A DNA stretch of 11,469 bases, from NCBI GenBank assembly GCA_937875885.1, contig CALEIO010000180.1, forward strand, positions 1-11,469. Direction: 5' to 3'. The position numbers were made by a program, and so were the translations under genes. How positions within the stretch are numbered: position 1 is the first letter of the stretch; every line of letters starts with the position of its first letter. This DNA comes from an uncultured Clostridia bacterium. Its GTDB lineage: Bacteria > Bacillota > Clostridia > Oscillospirales > Acutalibacteraceae. Under the pieces are notes generated by a model. It made no database searches. It saw only the letters and a list, made by a program, of their open reading frames with translations, and was not told where the DNA came from. Positions 1 to 5,659 of the stretch are shown here, one piece after another.

Positions 1-393
1 GGGCTTCTTATTGTCAAACATCAGTTTTCTGAGTCCTGCTGCCATAAAGCCCGCAAGAACAGTTGCAATGCTGCAAGCAATCTGAGTATAAGCTCCGCCT
101 CCCCAGTACACAGAAAGGAAGCGATAAAGTCCGCCTATAAAGCCGGATATAATACCTGCAGGCGCACCAAAAACAAGACCTGCAGTCAAGGGTGCCGCAT
201 CACGGACATTCACGGTTGTTCCCAGCCACTCCACTCCGAAACTGGAAGAAAAAGCGGAAACTCCACCAAACAGAACACCGATAATTATCTGCTTTGCTGT
301 ATCAGAAAGTTTCTTTGCAGGAGTGTGCTTGTCTGCGAGATATACTGCAAACACAAGAATACAGTTAAACAATATCGGGATAATTAACCTCAC
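1..393 (-). CDS. LytS/YhcK-type 5TM receptor protein, N-terminal part (partial)
   Basis: This is the N-terminal 131 codons of a membrane sensor that runs off the window at position 1. It starts at GTG (393-391), 7 nt after a strong AAGGAGG. The fragment is hydrophobic. Its central part carries the signature of the 5TM-5TMR_LYT family: NVRD at residues 62-65, then PLTAGLVFGAPAGI (68-81) and a glycine-rich helix ending GGLYR (87-91). In this family the five-helix module is a ligand-sensing input domain joined to a GGDEF, histidine kinase or other output domain. The output domain lies outside the window, so neither LytS nor diguanylate cyclase can be claimed. The gene is translationally coupled to the upstream 319-aa gene, whose stop codon lies inside this ribosome binding site. 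The family call is firm; the full protein's function is unknown. Confidence 0.8.
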   Translation of the reverse strand, partial: MRLIIPILFNCILVFAVYLADKHTPAKKLSDTAKQIIIGVLFGGVSAFSSSFGVEWLGTTVNVRDAAPLTAGLVFGAPAGIISGFIGGLYRFLSVYWGGGAYTQIACSIATVLAGFMAAGLRKLMFDNKKP

Positions 394-400
394 AAAAGCA

Positions 401-407
401 CCTCCTT
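401..407 (-). promoter_or_regulatory. Ribosome binding site containing the upstream gene's stop codon
   Basis: The minus strand reads TAAGGAGGTGCTTTTGTG. The TAA ends the 319-aa gene (stop at 408-406), and AAGGAGG (407-401) sits 7 nt before the GTG start at 393. This decides the non-ATG start of the 5TM receptor gene and implies translational coupling. Confidence 0.85.
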
Positions 408-1365
408 ATATAAACAGTTTTATCAATGCCTGAACTAAATTTGATAGAAGGTCACCCACAACACCAATAGCCAAAAGCAAAACCATATACACGAACATAC
501 TTCTTCTGCTCACGTAATTCTTTGTCAGGTTGTAATAAAAATTAAACTGACCCTGCAGATTGTAATCTCTGGTCTGGTCCCATTGATATGTAATTACATT
601 TTCATATTTATAATCACGAGGCAGAAAATCCTTATACAGATTTTCTTCAAGACGACGTATGCGATAACAGCCACCATCGTTAAGCTCATAATTTTCGTCG
701 ATAGAAAGGGTGATAACCGCTTTCTTCAGCTTCTGTCTATGGAATGCTCCGATTCGGGTGATTTCTTCTGGCAGAAGTCTTGCTTCGTTAATACGAATGG
801 AGTAACCGTATTTTTCGGAAACTACAGGGGTAGTAATCAGATCCTTGAGTCTGCTCAGAGCATTACGGGCATTTACACGTGCCCTGAAGATTTCATCAAG
901 AGATTTCTGGGGCATACGCCAGATAAAGTATGCCTCATCATTATCAAGGAAAGGCTGCAGTTTTTCAAGGTCAACACCAACGAGTGTACCTTTTGGCAAC
1001 TCTTTCACCTGAAAGTCCAGAGTGCTGATATGCACAATATCCACAGTCTTTCCGTTGTAGGCTATCTCTGAGGTATGAGCATTCTTCATATAGTCTACAA
1101 TGCAGGCCGCACTGAAAGTTGCCTGCAGAATTTTGGTATTGTTAAAAAGCAAAGATACGTCTTCGATTTCGTTACGGGTAACAGCAAAGGGCACATACAC
1201 ATATAAATATGTGCTGACTTTTGCACCTCGAATACGAATTGCAAGGTCAACATAGCTTTTGCCCTTGGGATTGAGCCAGTTGTTGATATATATTGTGCTT
1301 GTATCGTCGCCGTCAATCCAGACAGCCCAGCCATCGTCGGCAAATTTCTTTTGTTTTTTAGCCAT
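406..1365 (-). CDS. Unrecognised 319-aa protein with C-terminal membrane anchor
   Basis: I do not recognise this family. The ATG at 1365 follows AAAGGAG with 8-nt spacing. The protein begins with a short basic stretch (MAKKQKK). A long soluble region of mixed alpha/beta character follows (about residues 10-285), rich in aromatic and charged residues. The end is strongly hydrophobic (about 290-319, including FVYMVLLLAIGVVGDLL), with no signal peptide at the front. This suggests a tail-anchored protein whose bulk faces the cytoplasm. RIR-type basic clusters (RIRRLEENLYKDFLPRDYKYE, about 235-255) precede the anchor; no catalytic motif is visible. It is the middle gene of an apparent operon: 56 nt after the 112-aa membrane protein, and its TAA is embedded in the ribosome binding site of the 5TM receptor gene. 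A role as partner of that receptor is inference from coupling only. Confidence 0.85.
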   Translation of the reverse strand: MAKKQKKFADDGWAVWIDGDDTSTIYINNWLNPKGKSYVDLAIRIRGAKVSTYLYVYVPFAVTRNEIEDVSLLFNNTKILQATFSAACIVDYMKNAHTSEIAYNGKTVDIVHISTLDFQVKELPKGTLVGVDLEKLQPFLDNDEAYFIWRMPQKSLDEIFRARVNARNALSRLKDLITTPVVSEKYGYSIRINEARLLPEEITRIGAFHRQKLKKAVITLSIDENYELNDGGCYRIRRLEENLYKDFLPRDYKYENVITYQWDQTRDYNLQGQFNFYYNLTKNYVSRRSMFVYMVLLLAIGVVGDLLSNLVQALIKLFI

Positions 1366-1421
1366 TATCCTTGCTCCTTTCTGAATCTACACCTTATTGA
1401 TAAGTACTCCTCAAAGAAAAC

Positions 1422-1760
1422 TTAAGCTTTCTTTGCTGTAACCAGTTTGTGTACAAACAAAACTACAAGCAAAACTACAAACAAAGCAGCACATGCCTTG
1501 TGAAGCACAGAGAACACAGCAATGCTGCGCACATACATCATAACAACACCGCTTACAAGAGCAATGCCGTAAAAAACTCTCATAACAATTTCAAGTGCAG
1601 GAATTTTCCACTCTTTTTTTGTTGCAACAGCATAGGCAATCAGTACAATAACACCAACTACGGAAACTGCAATATGAGCTCCCATGCCTGTTAACTTGAG
1701 CATAAAGAGTACTGCACCGATAAGCAGCATAACAGGGGTAAAAATAAGATCTTTTTTCAT
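1422..1760 (-). CDS. Small four-helix membrane protein (112 aa), function unknown
   Basis: The ATG at 1760 follows AAAGGAG with 9-nt spacing. Nearly the whole protein is hydrophobic, with four likely membrane helices at about residues 5-22, 28-46, 56-76 and 84-106. The loops are short and basic (ATKKEWK at 46-52), and the end is KLVTAKKA. By the positive-inside rule both termini (MKKD..., ...AKKA) face the cytoplasm. His29, His87 and His104 lie in or at the edge of helices, but there is no recognisable haem or metal motif, so no cofactor is claimed. It is the first gene after the promoter at 1844-1872. The 56-nt gap to the 319-aa gene has no convincing terminator, so the two are probably co-transcribed with the 5TM receptor gene. 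Confidence 0.8.
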   Translation of the reverse strand: MKKDLIFTPVMLLIGAVLFMLKLTGMGAHIAVSVVGVIVLIAYAVATKKEWKIPALEIVMRVFYGIALVSGVVMMYVRSIAVFSVLHKACAALFVVLLVVLFVHKLVTAKKA

Positions 1761-1843
1761 AATAAAAGTCTCCTTTTGAACATAGAATTTCAGATTAATT
1801 TTGATTTTAACGGACTTTACCTAAATCCAAAAAATTATAATCC

Positions 1844-1872
1844 ATTTTATTTTACCATTCAGAGTATGACAA
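1844..1872 (-). promoter_or_regulatory. Promoter for the 112-aa/319-aa/5TM receptor operon
   Basis: On the minus strand a -35 TTGTCA (1872-1867) and a -10 TAAAAT (1849-1844) are separated by exactly 17 nt. Each matches the sigma-A consensus at five of six positions. The first start codon (1760) is about 80 nt downstream. The -35 overlaps the downstream half of the TTTGT direct repeat, the usual position of an activator site. A TATAAT-like string nearer the gene lacks a partner at proper spacing. Confidence 0.6.
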
Positions 1873-1884
1873 ACCTCTTACAAA
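1866..1884 (-). repeat. TTTGT direct repeat overlapping the -35, candidate regulator site (copy 1)
   Basis: The minus strand reads TTTGTAAGAGGTTTGTCAT: two TTTGT half-sites whose starts are 11 bp apart, the second forming the -35. A copy differing at only two positions lies at 10642-10660 upstream of the giant secreted protein. Direct heptamers with 11-bp periodicity overlapping the -35 are the known binding pattern of SARP-family activators. Binding by the regulator encoded at 1938-2717 is inferred. Confidence 0.5.
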
Positions 1885-1890
1885 CACGGG

Positions 1891-1930
1891 ATAAAAAATA
1901 AAATAAGCCGACATTTTGCCGACTTATTTT
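1891..1930 (-). terminator. Intrinsic terminator after the response regulator gene
   Basis: On the minus strand AAAATAAGTCGGC (1930-1918), loop AAAAT, and GTCGGCTTATTTT (1912-1900) form a 13-bp stem with two G-U wobbles, followed by ATTTTTTAT. In plus-strand RNA the two wobbles become C-A mismatches, so the hairpin favours minus-strand transcription. It begins 7 nt after the TGA stop of the regulator. Confidence 0.85.
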
Positions 1931-1937
1931 TTCTTTT

Positions 1938-2717
1938 TCACTTGTTTTTTCTTTTCCAGAGAAGTCCGCAGGTACCTTCTGCCCAACTGTACTGTGACAT
2001 ATACTCACCGTGAAATTCGGGTTTTCCGCTTTTGAGGTAATTGATATAGTCGCAATCTATCTTTTCTGTATTTATAGAGTAAAGGTAGTTGTTCCTCTCG
2101 AAAACATCTTCCATTCCGATTGACTCCAGAGTCTGTCGCAAATCTCTGAACAACTGATGAATGTAATTCTGATTCTTTTTAGCTTCATCGTTGTCCCAGA
2201 GAGCAACACCGATTTCATTAATTGTAACACCAGCACCGTTACGGTCAATAAGAAAAGCAAACAGTTCTTTTGTCTTTGAGCGTTTGAATATCATTTTTTC
2301 GCCTTTTGCATAAACCTCAAAGTTACCGAAGCACTTAACCTCAAGGGGCTTTTCACTCTGACGTACACCCTTTATGTTATCTATTTCTACCTGCACATCT
2401 TTGGCAGACACAGGCTTCATCAGATAGCCCGAAACGTGGAGCTTAAATGCCTGCACAGCATATTCTTCATAGCCTGTGCAGAAAACGATCTTGCAATCGG
2501 GTGCAGCGGTTATGATATTCTCTGCAAGGGCAAGTCCCCCCATACCGCGCATATTAATGTCCAGAAAAGCAACATCCACATGGTTTTCTTTGACATAATC
2601 CAGGGCTTCTTCACAGACAGAAAACTGTGCTACCTCTGAAATATCGGGGGATGCTTTGATTGCTGACACCAAAGCACCAAGCATTAACACTTCATCATCA
2701 ACGGCTATTGCAATCAT
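1938..2717 (-). CDS. SARP-type two-component response regulator (259 aa)
   Basis: This cytoplasmic regulator has an N-terminal receiver domain (about residues 1-118). Its acidic pair is Asp7/Asp8, the phosphoacceptor is Asp53 (AFLDINM), the switch Thr is Thr81 (FCTGY), and the conserved Lys is Lys101 (LMKP). The C-terminal part (about 124-245) is the winged helix plus short helical end seen in SARP-like response regulators (COG3947 type). It opens with VKCFGNFEVYAKGE, then FKRSKTKELFAFLIDRNG, and ends with the family-typical GEYMSQYSWAE. It is neither a LytTR nor an AraC regulator. The ATG overlaps the kinase stop codon as ATGA and has AAGGAGG just upstream, so kinase and regulator form a coupled cognate pair. 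Its targets are unknown; the TTTGT direct repeats at two local promoters are candidates. Family confidence is high. Confidence 0.93.
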   Translation of the reverse strand: MIAIAVDDEVLMLGALVSAIKASPDISEVAQFSVCEEALDYVKENHVDVAFLDINMRGMGGLALAENIITAAPDCKIVFCTGYEEYAVQAFKLHVSGYLMKPVSAKDVQVEIDNIKGVRQSEKPLEVKCFGNFEVYAKGEKMIFKRSKTKELFAFLIDRNGAGVTINEIGVALWDNDEAKKNQNYIHQLFRDLRQTLESIGMEDVFERNNYLYSINTEKIDCDYINYLKSGKPEFHGEYMSQYSWAEGTCGLLWKRKNK

Positions 2718-4576
2718 TTGCGCACCTCCTTGGGAATTTTAATAACAACCTTGGTACCAACACCCTTTGTGCTTTCAATTTCAAGGGTACCGTCCACCAT
2801 TGCTTTGAGTCTTCCGCGGATATTGCGGATGCCCACGTGCTTTCTTTCGTCAAGCAGAATACTTGTGTCAAATCCTACACCATCATCCTCAACAGAAACA
2901 CAGTAATGGCTATCGGTTTCAAAGGTTTCCACGTGTATTGTGCCGCCTGTCTGAAGCTTCATCAGACCGTGCTTGAGAGCATTCTCTACAATAGGCTGAA
3001 TGCTGAGGGCAGGAATGTGGAAATCTCCTGAATTCATCTCGAAGGTAAAGGTCATATCGGGAAAACGTACATTCTCAATGCTTATGTAGTAATGCACGTG
3101 CTCCATCTCCTGGGACATCAGAATTGGTTTGAGATTATCAAGCTCTCTGAAATTACCACGGAGATATTTGGCAAAATTATGCACCAGTTCCCCTGCCTTT
3201 GGGGGGTCTATAATACAAAGCTGCTCTATGCTGCCGAGAGTATTATAAATAAAGTGGGGACGAATCTGGCTCATCATAGTAGAGATTCTGCTTTCGGCAA
3301 GCTGGGAATTAAGTTTGATTTTTTCCGTTTCCAGCTCTTTTGCTTTTGCAAGGGCGTTGATACTGTTGGGAATAATTTTAAGCACAGCAACCATAGCCAC
3401 AATAAAGAAAACAGCAAATACACCTATGGAGGCAAATCCGCTCTTCCAGAGTCCGAAGTAAATCATTACAACGTCAACAGCAAAGGCAATCAGGGGCAAT
3501 ACAGAACCCACATAAAACAATCTATGCTTTTGTTTTGTACACAGCAGTTCTTTTACAAAGCAAATGAGCATAACTGCATTTGCAATCAACTGCATACCGA
3601 CCCAGTAAATCCACAGGTCGTAAAACAGTATGTCTGTAAGCATAGGTACAAGGAAAATCAATGTATCGGCAACACCGAGTGCTATCACAGTAACTATGCC
3701 TGCGGATTTTGTCTTTTTAAGGAAGTTCACAGCGGCCATAAGCAGGAACAACATATAAAAGATTTTAGAAAATCCCAATATGCTTGTATTTGAAATAACA
3801 GAATCCTGCCAGAACGAAACACCCTTTGCACTGTATGCAATATACAGTCCGGCAAACAGAACAACGGCACCAAGCACCCAGAGAAGCTTGCCGTTCTTAA
3901 TATGTATAAGAGTAGAGAACAAAGCAATTCCCAGGAAGAAAACAGAAACAATAACAAAGAAAAGGCCTATGTTTCTCTGCATTTCTCCGCTTTTCAGAAT
4001 TTCCTTTTCAAACTCGATATCCGACCACAAGGATACATTTGAAAGCATCTCGTCAATAGCAGTTTCATTTCCGAACTTATGGGGGTTATGAATAAGAATT
4101 TCCATAGGTTCTGTACTTCCTGCCGACAAAAAATATGCACACCAATTAACACCGCAGGCAGCATCACCGAAAATCGGATTTTCGTGATCACCCATAAAAA
4201 GCTCCTGACCTTCCTCACAGAAGGAAATATTGATGTGATCGGAATATAGCGCAACAGGGGTATCGCCGTCGTAAACACCAACATACTCGCCGTCAGGGGT
4301 CAGCATATGAAAATTACCCCTTAAGGTAACATCACCTTTTGTGGAGGGGATGTGCTGTCCTTTAACAATATCCTTCCACTCTCCGTCACCAATGCGGTAC
4401 TCACCATCAAAATACACCTGTGCACGCAAAGCCGGAATTGCCGCAAGGCTGTTCTTATTGCTTACCCAGAGCATAGATATTGCCGCAAGTAACACAAGCA
4501 AAACACCTATGACAGCAAAGGGAAACTTGCTGAATGTTTTCTTTTTATTTTCAGGGTTTGTTATCAATTCGTCCAT
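2714..4576 (-). CDS. 7TM sensor histidine kinase, LytS/YehU type catalytic core (620 aa)
   Basis: This membrane histidine kinase probably phosphorylates the adjacent regulator. One N-terminal helix (about residues 19-38) is followed by an extracytoplasmic sensor of about 160 residues (40-200). A bundle of roughly seven helices follows (about 202-400), giving a 7TMR-DISM-like layout. A coiled linker (about 405-432, AKAKELETEKIKLNSQLAES) leads to the His_kinase domain, where His441 sits in SQIRPHFIYNTL. The ATP-binding part has the N-box QPIVENALKHG (Asn532), the G1 box DDGVGFD (564-570), then VGIRNIRGRL (581-590) and a terminal GVGTKVVI (605-612). All catalytic motifs are intact. The ATG at 4576 follows AGGGGAG with about 10-nt spacing. 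The ligand is not evident; Cys120, Cys141 and Cys146 in the sensor could form a disulphide. It is the first gene of a two-gene operon with its own promoter. Confidence 0.93.
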   Translation of the reverse strand: MDELITNPENKKKTFSKFPFAVIGVLLVLLAAISMLWVSNKNSLAAIPALRAQVYFDGEYRIGDGEWKDIVKGQHIPSTKGDVTLRGNFHMLTPDGEYVGVYDGDTPVALYSDHINISFCEEGQELFMGDHENPIFGDAACGVNWCAYFLSAGSTEPMEILIHNPHKFGNETAIDEMLSNVSLWSDIEFEKEILKSGEMQRNIGLFFVIVSVFFLGIALFSTLIHIKNGKLLWVLGAVVLFAGLYIAYSAKGVSFWQDSVISNTSILGFSKIFYMLFLLMAAVNFLKKTKSAGIVTVIALGVADTLIFLVPMLTDILFYDLWIYWVGMQLIANAVMLICFVKELLCTKQKHRLFYVGSVLPLIAFAVDVVMIYFGLWKSGFASIGVFAVFFIVAMVAVLKIIPNSINALAKAKELETEKIKLNSQLAESRISTMMSQIRPHFIYNTLGSIEQLCIIDPPKAGELVHNFAKYLRGNFRELDNLKPILMSQEMEHVHYYISIENVRFPDMTFTFEMNSGDFHIPALSIQPIVENALKHGLMKLQTGGTIHVETFETDSHYCVSVEDDGVGFDTSILLDERKHVGIRNIRGRLKAMVDGTLEIESTKGVGTKVVIKIPKEVRK

Positions 4577-4628
4577 AATTATTCAACTCCCCTTTTAAGG
4601 ATAACTTTCTTTCATCCGTTCAACTGTT

Positions 4629-4637
4629 ATTATAGCA
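4629..4637 (-). promoter_or_regulatory. Extended -10 promoter of the kinase/regulator operon
   Basis: The minus strand reads TGCTATAAT, a perfect -10 (4634-4629) preceded by the TG of an extended -10. The -35 position (TTTTTA at 17-nt spacing) is poor, as is common with extended -10 promoters. The start codon of the kinase is about 50 nt downstream. No TTTGT direct repeat is present, so this operon does not appear to carry the site shared by the other two promoters. Confidence 0.65.
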
Positions 4638-4700
4638 TACTTTTGAATCAATAAAAACACTTTCGCAAAATTTGATAATCTTTTTATCATCCTGCATAAA

Positions 4701-4753
4701 CAAAAATAAAAAAGCCGATTTAACAATAAAACTGTTAAAACGGCTTTGTTTTT
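4701..4753 (-). terminator. Intrinsic terminator after the five-helix membrane protein gene
   Basis: On the minus strand AAAGCCG (4747-4741) pairs with CGGCTTT (4717-4711). A T-T mismatch follows, then TTTAAC/GTTAAA adds six more pairs, closing a 9-nt loop. The tail is TTTATTTTTG. The plus strand has a matching GTTTTT tail, so bidirectional activity is possible, but the only adjacent upstream gene is on the minus strand. Confidence 0.8.
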
Positions 4754-4841
4754 CTATTCAATTTTTTGGCTATCATAAAATTACCACTCGGCAAATCTGA
4801 TTTAAGAAACCGGACTGCCTATGATAAATTACAAAGCAAAA

Positions 4842-5342
4842 TCAAAGAATATAGTCATCATCAGAGCTGCTGAAAAATATAGCATCCTGCTTTTTCATCT
4901 GCTCAAGACTTGCACGATTTGACCTGATGAAAAAGAAGAAAATGATCTTACCTGTCAGGAATATCAGAACAAGAGGTAATTCTCTTATATATATAAGCAG
5001 GTAATGATTCATTCCTTCGAAGAAGCTGCTGTAAAAACCTGCAAAATAAACGAATCCCAGGAATGCAAAATAATAGGCAATCAGCAAGAACTCAACCGCT
5101 GATGCTACCTTGGGAGCACAAATCAACAATGCAACAAGAATCACATACAACAAGCCAAATAATGCCAAGGCTATAGTATTGAGAAAATCAGCATTGCCGC
5201 CGTAATACGCTCCAAAGACTACTATAGAAAAAGATAGAGTTTTAATGGGACGATACATAACAATAAAAGGCAGAACAATCTTGAAGATTATTCCAAACCA
5301 GTTGCCCATTCTCTCTACAATACCAGCAATTAACTTAAACAT
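4842..5342 (-). CDS. Membrane protein of about five helices (166 aa), function unknown
   Basis: I do not recognise the family. Hydrophobic segments lie at about residues 14-30, 36-47, 54-76, 81-105 and 120-140. The protein ends in a polar tail (about 141-166), first basic (RSNRASLEQMKKQ), then DAIFFSSSDDDYIL. I chose ATG 5342 because AGGTG (5356-5352) lies 9 nt before it. A TTG two codons upstream (5348) is in frame but only 3 nt from that site. The gene starts 27 nt after the stop of the 46-codon peptide gene, with no terminator between, so the two are likely one transcript. A transporter or peptide-handling role would be speculation. The acidic, aromatic-ending tail vaguely resembles the KKEDAVVASA stretch of the neighbouring peptide. 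Confidence 0.8.
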   Translation of the reverse strand: MFKLIAGIVERMGNWFGIIFKIVLPFIVMYRPIKTLSFSIVVFGAYYGGNADFLNTIALALFGLLYVILVALLICAPKVASAVEFLLIAYYFAFLGFVYFAGFYSSFFEGMNHYLLIYIRELPLVLIFLTGKIIFFFFIRSNRASLEQMKKQDAIFFSSSDDDYIL

Positions 5343-5351
5343 AGCCAATCA

Positions 5352-5356
5352 CACCT
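5352..5356 (-). promoter_or_regulatory. Ribosome binding site fixing the start of the 166-aa membrane protein
   Basis: AGGTG on the minus strand lies 9 nt before ATG 5342 and only 3 nt before the in-frame TTG at 5348. This favours the ATG. Confidence 0.6.
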
Positions 5357-5369
5357 GTATGAAAATAAA

Positions 5370-5510
5370 TCAGTTCTCAAAGAAGCTGTTGAAGTCAACA
5401 TAGCCGTTGTCGTGCTCGTGGTTTACGGGCAGAATTGCAGATGCTACTACTGCATCCTCTTTCTTAAAAAGGAAAATTTCCATTTCAACTTTTTCGTATG
5501 TCTTTTTCAT
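5370..5510 (-). CDS. Short peptide gene (46 aa), MKKTYEKVE type
   Basis: This small ORF begins at ATG 5510, 9 nt after AAAGGTG (5526-5520), and ends at TGA (5372-5370). The peptide begins MKKTYEKVEMEIFLFKKED (1-19), passes through AVVASAILPVN (20-30), and ends HEHDNGYVDFNSFFEN (31-46). It has no cysteine, no signal peptide and no membrane helix. The N-terminal half is charged and beta-like, the C-terminal half acidic. From memory, short proteins of the pattern M(K)KxYEKPxxEVxxFxxEDVxxxS are widespread in gut Clostridia and have no assigned function. Here the usual Pro after YEK is Val. The ribosome binding site, sensible codons and tight linkage to the downstream membrane protein (27-nt gap) argue that it is real. 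No promoter is clear, so read-through from the giant gene is possible. Whether it is a precursor peptide, a regulator or a structural microprotein cannot be told. Confidence 0.72.
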   Translation of the reverse strand: MKKTYEKVEMEIFLFKKEDAVVASAILPVNHEHDNGYVDFNSFFEN

Positions 5511-5548
5511 ATCAAAAAACACCTTTCATAATAATTTCTGAAAACACC

Positions 5549-5563
5549 CGATTACTGTAACCG
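5549..5563. other. 15-bp near-perfect palindrome upstream of the peptide gene
   Basis: The plus strand reads CGATTACTGTAACCG: two 7-nt arms around a central T with one G-T-type mismatch. It lies about 40 bp before the peptide start. It could be an operator or a minor hairpin, or chance in short intergenic DNA. Confidence 0.3.
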
Positions 5564-5592
5564 AATGAATTCACAAAAGAATGTAATCTGAA

Positions 5593-5633
5593 TTCTGACT
5601 GTTGCCCCGCTTTTTTCGGAGCAACAGTCAGAA
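5593..5633 (-). terminator. Strong 17-bp hairpin after the giant secreted-protein gene
   Basis: On the minus strand TTCTGACTGTTG (5633-5622) pairs perfectly with CAACAGTCAGAA (5604-5593). Five inner pairs (CTCCG with CGGGG, one wobble) close a loop of AAAAAAG. The hairpin begins about 26 nt after the TAA stop. The 3' flank (TTCAGATTACATTCTTTT) has no real U-tract, so this is not a textbook terminator. It may act as a weak terminator, an attenuator passing some transcription to the peptide gene, or a 3'-end stabiliser. Confidence 0.5.
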
Positions 5634-5647
5634 ACAACTGTCAGAAA
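5622..5647. repeat. Tandem 13-nt repeat overlapping the hairpin arm
   Basis: The plus strand reads CAACAGTCAGAAA (5622-5634) directly followed by CAACTGTCAGAAA (5635-5647), differing at one base. The first copy is one arm of the 17-bp hairpin. The second could pair with the other arm with one mismatch, giving an alternative fold. Confidence 0.6.
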
Positions 5648-5659
5648 TTTCTTGCAGGA

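Noticed and set aside
1..393. Naming the partial 5TM receptor LytS or a diguanylate cyclase
   Set aside because: Only the sensor module is in the window; the output domain that would decide is missing.
1422..1760. Haem-binding cytochrome b-like role for the 112-aa four-helix protein
   Set aside because: Three histidines alone do not match a known axial-ligand pattern.
3092..3793. Plus-strand open frame of 233 codons antisense to the histidine kinase
   Set aside because: The opposite strand carries an intact kinase with all catalytic motifs. The antisense product is His/Asn/Cys-rich without recognisable features.
5370..5510. Calling the 46-aa peptide a bacteriocin or RiPP precursor
   Set aside because: There is no double-glycine leader, no Cys/Ser/Thr-rich core, and no modification enzyme or peptidase-containing transporter nearby.
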